DNA of 9,720 nucleotides from CAJOLV01 sp045631885 (GTDB taxonomy: Bacteria; Bacillota_I; Bacilli_A; RFN20; CAG-826): NCBI GenBank assembly GCA_045631885.1, contig JAZQVN010000011.1, positions 1 through 9,720 on the forward strand. The letters run 5' to 3'. The notes under the pieces were generated by a model. The model was not told the DNA's origin. It saw nothing but the letters and a program-made list of their open reading frames with translations, and did not search any database. Of the stretch, positions 6,881 to 9,720 are shown one piece after another (position 1 is the stretch's first letter; the number at the start of each line of letters is the position of its first letter). Position numbers and translations under genes: made by a program.

Positions 6881-6909
6881 ATGATACTAAACACTATGGC
6901 TTAAGTCAA
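6881..6909 (-). promoter_or_regulatory. Promoter of the DUF4143 ATPase gene
   Basis: On the minus strand, TTGACT (6904-6909) and TATCAT (6881-6886) are 17 bp apart. The start would be near 6874, leaving only about 5 nt before the first ATG, so the mRNA may be nearly leaderless. A repeated box (6885-6895) lies in the spacer and touches the -10 box. Confidence 0.6.
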
Positions 6910-6965
6910 TCAAATTGTTTATTATTACTAAACACTTTTTACAGATTTGGTAAAACTGTTTAGTC
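6885..6965. repeat. Three operator-like boxes around the DUF4143 promoter
   Basis: TACTAAACACT occurs exactly twice, at 6885-6895 and 6926-6936, 41 bp apart (about four helical turns). An inverted version, ACTGTTTAGTC (6955-6965), matches 9 of 11 bases. The middle copy also forms a dyad with TGTTTA (6916-6921) and TAAACA (6929-6934). One copy overlaps the promoter and two lie upstream, which suggests a regulator-binding cluster. The regulator is not in the window unless it is the ATPase itself. Confidence 0.55.
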
Positions 6966-6983
6966 AAATTGTGCCTTTAACGT

Positions 6984-7039
6984 ACTGTAACAATCCCTAT
7001 TTATTTTTCGCTACAAATTATTCCGACTGTGACAATCCC
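6984..7039. repeat. Direct repeat pair downstream of abiH
   Basis: ACTGTAACAATCCC (6984-6997) and ACTGTGACAATCCC (7026-7039) differ at one base and are 42 bp apart. A shorter relative, CGACTGTACAAT, lies at 5620-5631, also just downstream of a gene. I see no hairpin or U-tract that would make them terminators. Their role is unknown. Confidence 0.5.
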
Positions 7040-7045
7040 AACTAT

Positions 7046-7921
7046 TTAGAATGCTAAAACGTCTTTACAATTAATCATAGTAGTTTTATTTATGTCGAAT
7101 GCACATTTAATCATATTGTTCGTAAAGCGTTCAATTACATTTTCTTCTATTTCGTCATCCTTAACAAAATAATATAGTTTGTATTTCGTTATTGGCAACG
7201 GAAGACACATAGAAATTGTTTGAACATATTCCTGATCGTTAGGTGAAAAAGAAAAACCATAGAAAACAACTTCATCGACATATTTTTGAATTCTTAATAG
7301 CATTTCCCGAATGCCATACTTTGCAATTATTGACGATGTATTTTTCAATGTGTTATTTCTAAAAGAAATATAATCTTTATCGTTTCCGATTATTTGATCT
7401 GCCCAAAAGACAAAATGTCTGTAATTAGGGCCATGTCCCAAAACGATTTCGTCGGCATCTATATTAAATAAATATTTCATAGCTGAATTGTATACAGAAT
7501 TATGTAAATGAATAACTTTGTTGTTTGGAATTTTATAAACTTCTTCTAACACATCTGTATAGTTAAAGGTAATATAAAAGGCATTTCTATCCAAGGTAAA
7601 TTTCGGTTTTATATCTGCGACATGTGATTCAACTTCAAGAATAAACTTTGCAAACGATTCCCTTATTTTTCTAAGTAAAATATCAAGGTCACAAAAGTCA
7701 GGAAACGCTCTTTTAGGTTCAAGAAAACGTTGTCTATTAATATTACAAATATTAGTTTCTGCGTCTGACCAAAACTCATGATCTTTAGGATAATATTCTA
7801 AAATGATTCCCCAGCCATTATCTTTGTTGGCGTGTTCCTTGATATAAAGTAAATAATCTGCATAGGATGTTTTCAATCCGTGAGCAATATCAAACCCATT
7901 ACCAACTACATAAATTTTCAT
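7046..7921 (-). CDS. abiH: AbiH-family abortive-infection protein
   Basis: A 291-residue protein beginning MKIYVVGNGFDIAHGLKT, the signature N-terminus of the AbiH family. A longer frame to 8056 would add 45 residues. I reject it because AbiH proteins start at this strand, the added part has no ribosome site I trust, and most of it is antisense to a plus-strand ORF. Further motifs, numbered from this start: TFNYTDVLE (118-126), VIHLHNS (136-142), EIVLGHG (158-164) and VVFYGFSFSPND (218-229). Their order, a glycine-rich nucleotide loop, N-Y-x3-E, H-L-H, then G-x-S-x3-D, parallels SIR2-like NAD-consuming domains, though the likeness is inferred by eye. AbiH was first described in Lactococcus as a phage-abortive factor of unknown mechanism. 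TATAAT sits 6 nt before this ATG, so the mRNA may be leaderless; no Shine-Dalgarno is seen. It stands alone, with the next minus-strand gene more than 300 nt upstream. Confidence 0.85.
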   Translation of the reverse strand: MKIYVVGNGFDIAHGLKTSYADYLLYIKEHANKDNGWGIILEYYPKDHEFWSDAETNICNINRQRFLEPKRAFPDFCDLDILLRKIRESFAKFILEVESHVADIKPKFTLDRNAFYITFNYTDVLEEVYKIPNNKVIHLHNSVYNSAMKYLFNIDADEIVLGHGPNYRHFVFWADQIIGNDKDYISFRNNTLKNTSSIIAKYGIREMLLRIQKYVDEVVFYGFSFSPNDQEYVQTISMCLPLPITKYKLYYFVKDDEIEENVIERFTNNMIKCAFDINKTTMINCKDVLAF

Positions 7922-7927
7922 ATCTAA

Positions 7928-7933
7928 ATTATA
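7928..7933 (-). promoter_or_regulatory. Possible -10 box for a leaderless abiH mRNA
   Basis: TATAAT on the minus strand ends 6 nt before the preferred ATG, which would put the transcription start at or next to the A of ATG. No good -35 box is found at 16-18 bp. TTGACT lies directly against it (7934-7939), too close to serve as its -35. The assignment rests on the -10 match alone. Confidence 0.3.
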
Positions 7934-8000
7934 AGTCAAAACAACTTGCACTTCTCTCTTTTTTGATGGATTTATAGACACATAAGGAACAGACATCACT

Positions 8001-8177
8001 ATGCACAATAAAGACAAAGTTATATTAGGTAAGAAACTCCTATACGAATATAACATCTGTCTTTATATCTTAGAAGAATTAAGCGATAAGGGAGTTATCA
8101 ATGTTTTTGAGATGGCAGAAGCCATAATTCTTTTAAGAAAGACAATACAAAATACCTGTTATAAGTATCTATGGTAA
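8001..8177 (+). CDS. Orphan 58-residue helical protein (SHOCT-like pattern, tentative)
   Basis: A short plus-strand ORF with ATG at 8001 and TAA at 8175-8177, against the direction of all other protein genes here. AAGGA lies 12 nt before the ATG, farther than ideal. The protein has two predicted helices around LLYEYNICLYILEELSDKGV and FEMAEAIILLRKTIQ. The pattern L-x2-L-x3-G-hydrophobic-x5-E-x-A resembles SHOCT-type short C-terminal domains and the small proteins often found just before site-specific recombinase genes. No database match was possible. Its end overlaps a second ATG (8171), which opens a 21-codon frame that stops at 8236, inside a GC-rich palindrome. It may be a real small gene, or the leftover 5' end of a recombinase-type operon. 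It overlaps the rejected N-terminal extension of abiH. Confidence 0.4.
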   Translation: MHNKDKVILGKKLLYEYNICLYILEELSDKGVINVFEMAEAIILLRKTIQNTCYKYLW

Positions 8178-8204
8178 AAAAGACAATAACCTCACCATCT
8201 CAAA

Positions 8205-8240
8205 GCGGCATTACCAGGGAACTGGTTCCGGGGTAATCGC
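8205..8240. repeat. GC-rich imperfect palindrome
   Basis: ATTACC (8210-8215) pairs with GGTAAT (8232-8237), and GGAAC (8218-8222) with GTTCC (8225-8229), separated by two-base mismatched pairs. GCG (8205-8207) can pair with CGC (8238-8240) across a 2-nt bulge. Neither strand has a U-tract after the stem, so it is not a standard terminator. At 8191-8243, 31 of 53 bases are G or C, far above the surrounding DNA. It may be a recombination or protein-binding site, or a remnant of another element. Confidence 0.6.
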
Positions 8241-8264
8241 GCCAAAAATCCAATTAGTTAGGTT

Positions 8265-9665
8265 TTATTTGCTTGCAGACGGAATATCAAAACTCTCTAT
8301 TATTTCCAAATCAATCTTGTTTTTATACTCTTCCGGAAGTTCATTATACCGTTTGATAATACTTTGCTTCTTCTTTGTTTCCTCACTATCGACATTAAAG
8401 AAAAGGAAGAAACCTCTTACTGATTCATTGGCTCTCATATAATCAACCAATTGCTTACTTAGGCCATCTTTATAGTTGGTATTACTGGACTTCTTCAATT
8501 CAACAGATATTTTTTCTTTTCCATTGGTAAACACAAAATCAACCGGACCTCGACCAGAATCACATTCAGGAAGAAGGGCGATATCGTTGTCAACACAATA
8601 AATATAACAGGTTGCTAGAAAAAGATTTTGTGCAGCTTTTTCATCATATTTTTTAACGCTCTTTCTTAGGCCACAATCTTCAACTAAATGTTTAAAAACT
8701 GACACGCACTTTTTAACAACTGAATATAAGTTGTCAATAATTAAACCACTTGTATCAGCAAATAGTTCAGGATGCTTTTCTCTTTCTTGCAATGCTATTT
8801 CTTTATAAACAAACAATCCTTTTTTATCCAATTCAAAAGAATAGGGTTTGCCTTTTGTTTGCCTATACGAATCAACAATTGACTCATAAGCTTCTGAATC
8901 GTTAAGCAAGACATTAAACATTTTATCTTTGTTCCAATCACCCGTTAAATCTACATACTTTTGTAAATTCTTTCTTGCTTTCTCGCTGATGCTTGAAATG
9001 AAATTTAAATCTTCGAAAGAATAAAAGACAGGCAAGTCAGATAATATTGTTTTCGGTAATAGCAAAATCGGAAGGTCTGGTCTTATCGGATTTTGTAAAA
9101 GCAAATGATCATTGTATCTAATCATTGGATGATCATACAATTTAAGTTCTTCTATGATAAAAAGATTGTATTTAATAATGCAACTTTCAATAAAATGTGC
9201 AATAAAATCGCTAGTTCGGTCACATCCAAAACCTTCTACAAAAATATCCAATAATTCGAATATCTCGTAATCAACATGACCAGAATCAATAATCTCCTTG
9301 ATTCTTTCGATGATACTGTTTCTTATTTTTGGCCCTATACAAGATCCATTCACTCCGTCAGAAGAATATCCTAAGCAAGTTCCTCTAATCTCTTTAAAAG
9401 ACAAATATTTTATAACCGCCTCTTTATAAACTTTATTGTCAGATTGTTTGATTAATGTAAACAATTTTGAAAACGCTTTTGTTAACTTGGAAGCGGCATC
9501 ATCAAATCCAACCTCACTACATTCCTTCACTAGTTTAGGATCGATATACAATCTTGAATCTACACCAAGAATAGCATCGAAAAAGCCAAGCCTTGATACA
9601 TCTTCTTGTCTTATATTGAAGTGATTTGAAAAAGATAATAATTTTTTATATTTTGAAGTATTCAT
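8265..9665 (-). CDS. PD-(D/E)XK nuclease-like protein with unrecognised N-terminal region
   Basis: A 466-residue protein. The C-terminal third carries a nuclease core: helix DEKAAQNLFL (341-350), then LLPE (364-367), GRGPVDF (371-377; D376) and ISVELKKSSN (386-395; E389, K391), followed by QLVDY (405-409), a Q-x3-Y motif as in RecB-like nucleases. All expected active-site residues are present, so DNA or RNA cleavage is plausible. The first 340 residues, beginning with a conserved-looking RLGFFDAILGVDSRLYIDP (25-43), match no family I can name. They may form a sensor or DNA-binding part. The ATG is the earliest possible start: an in-frame TAA lies two codons upstream. No strong Shine-Dalgarno is seen. 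No partner gene is adjacent on its downstream side, and the upstream side runs off the window, so it could be the last gene of a longer operon. A restriction or defence role is inferred from fold and context. Confidence 0.7.
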   Translation of the reverse strand: MNTSKYKKLLSFSNHFNIRQEDVSRLGFFDAILGVDSRLYIDPKLVKECSEVGFDDAASKLTKAFSKLFTLIKQSDNKVYKEAVIKYLSFKEIRGTCLGYSSDGVNGSCIGPKIRNSIIERIKEIIDSGHVDYEIFELLDIFVEGFGCDRTSDFIAHFIESCIIKYNLFIIEELKLYDHPMIRYNDHLLLQNPIRPDLPILLLPKTILSDLPVFYSFEDLNFISSISEKARKNLQKYVDLTGDWNKDKMFNVLLNDSEAYESIVDSYRQTKGKPYSFELDKKGLFVYKEIALQEREKHPELFADTSGLIIDNLYSVVKKCVSVFKHLVEDCGLRKSVKKYDEKAAQNLFLATCYIYCVDNDIALLPECDSGRGPVDFVFTNGKEKISVELKKSSNTNYKDGLSKQLVDYMRANESVRGFFLFFNVDSEETKKKQSIIKRYNELPEEYKNKIDLEIIESFDIPSASK

Positions 9666-9702
9666 ATTTTAAAATGGGTGTCTCTTGTTCTTTGCGTTTG
9701 CA

Positions 9703-9717
9703 AGTATAGATATTATA
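9703..9717 (-). promoter_or_regulatory. Possible -10 elements for the nuclease gene
   Basis: Two -10-like boxes on the minus strand, TATACT (9703-9708) and TATAAT (9712-9717), lie 38-52 nt upstream of the ATG. Any -35 box would lie past the right edge of the window, so the promoter cannot be confirmed. Confidence 0.3.
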
Positions 9718-9720
9718 TCA

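Noticed and set aside
7922..8056. N-terminal extension of abiH by 45 residues to an ATG at 8056
   Set aside because: AbiH proteins begin at the MKIYVVGNGFD strand; the extension has no good ribosome site and is largely antisense to the plus-strand ORF at 8001-8177.
8205..8240. Intrinsic terminator of the nuclease gene
   Set aside because: The stem has no U-tract after it on either strand.

Overview
The window is AT-rich bacterial DNA that reads as a phage-defence (abortive-infection) island. The genes use good Shine-Dalgarno sites in places (GGAGG before the Abi_2 gene, GAGGA before the phosphoesterase gene) and promoters of the TTGACT-17-TATTAT kind. TGA serves as a stop, at the ends of the ATPase gene and the phosphoesterase gene, and tryptophan is TGG. 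Together this suggests a low-GC Bacillota-type host using the standard code, and argues against a Mycoplasma-type code. No core-metabolism gene, tRNA, rRNA, CRISPR array, transposase or integrase is visible, so the species cannot be named.

Layout, left to right. (1) Positions 1-191 hold two abutting perfect AT-rich hairpins, then a plus-strand promoter and a compact structured RNA of about 60 nt with an intrinsic terminator. It lies tail-to-tail with the next gene. (2) 185-2307, minus strand: a two-gene operon with an ABC/AAA-type ATPase first and then an Abi_2 (AbiF/AbiD) HEPN protein, 20 nt apart. Its promoter lies between two near-identical 17-bp palindromes. (3) 2503-5520, minus: one large protein with a complete calcineurin-like phosphoesterase domain, a STAND-like P-loop NTPase and a helical C-terminus. 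(4) 5664-6869, minus: an AAA_14/DUF4143 ATPase with a strong promoter and repeated operator-like boxes. (5) 7046-7921, minus: an AbiH-family protein; the longer reading of this frame is rejected. (6) 8001-8177, plus: a 58-codon orphan ORF that does not match the orientation of the island, followed by a GC-rich imperfect palindrome. (7) 8265-9665, minus: a protein with a C-terminal PD-(D/E)XK nuclease domain and an N-terminus I do not recognise.

How the parts may work together. The ATPase, the Abi_2 protein and the small RNA form the most coherent unit. Abi_2/AbiF proteins are HEPN-fold relatives of Cas13 and have been described as toxins held in check by a neighbouring non-coding RNA. Here that arrangement is combined with an ABC-type ATPase that could act as a sensor. 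The other genes look like independent single-gene modules with their own promoters, each pairing a nucleotide-binding sensor or nucleotide-processing fold with a likely effector. The family calls rest on motifs seen in the sequence; the defence role and the three-part system are inference.
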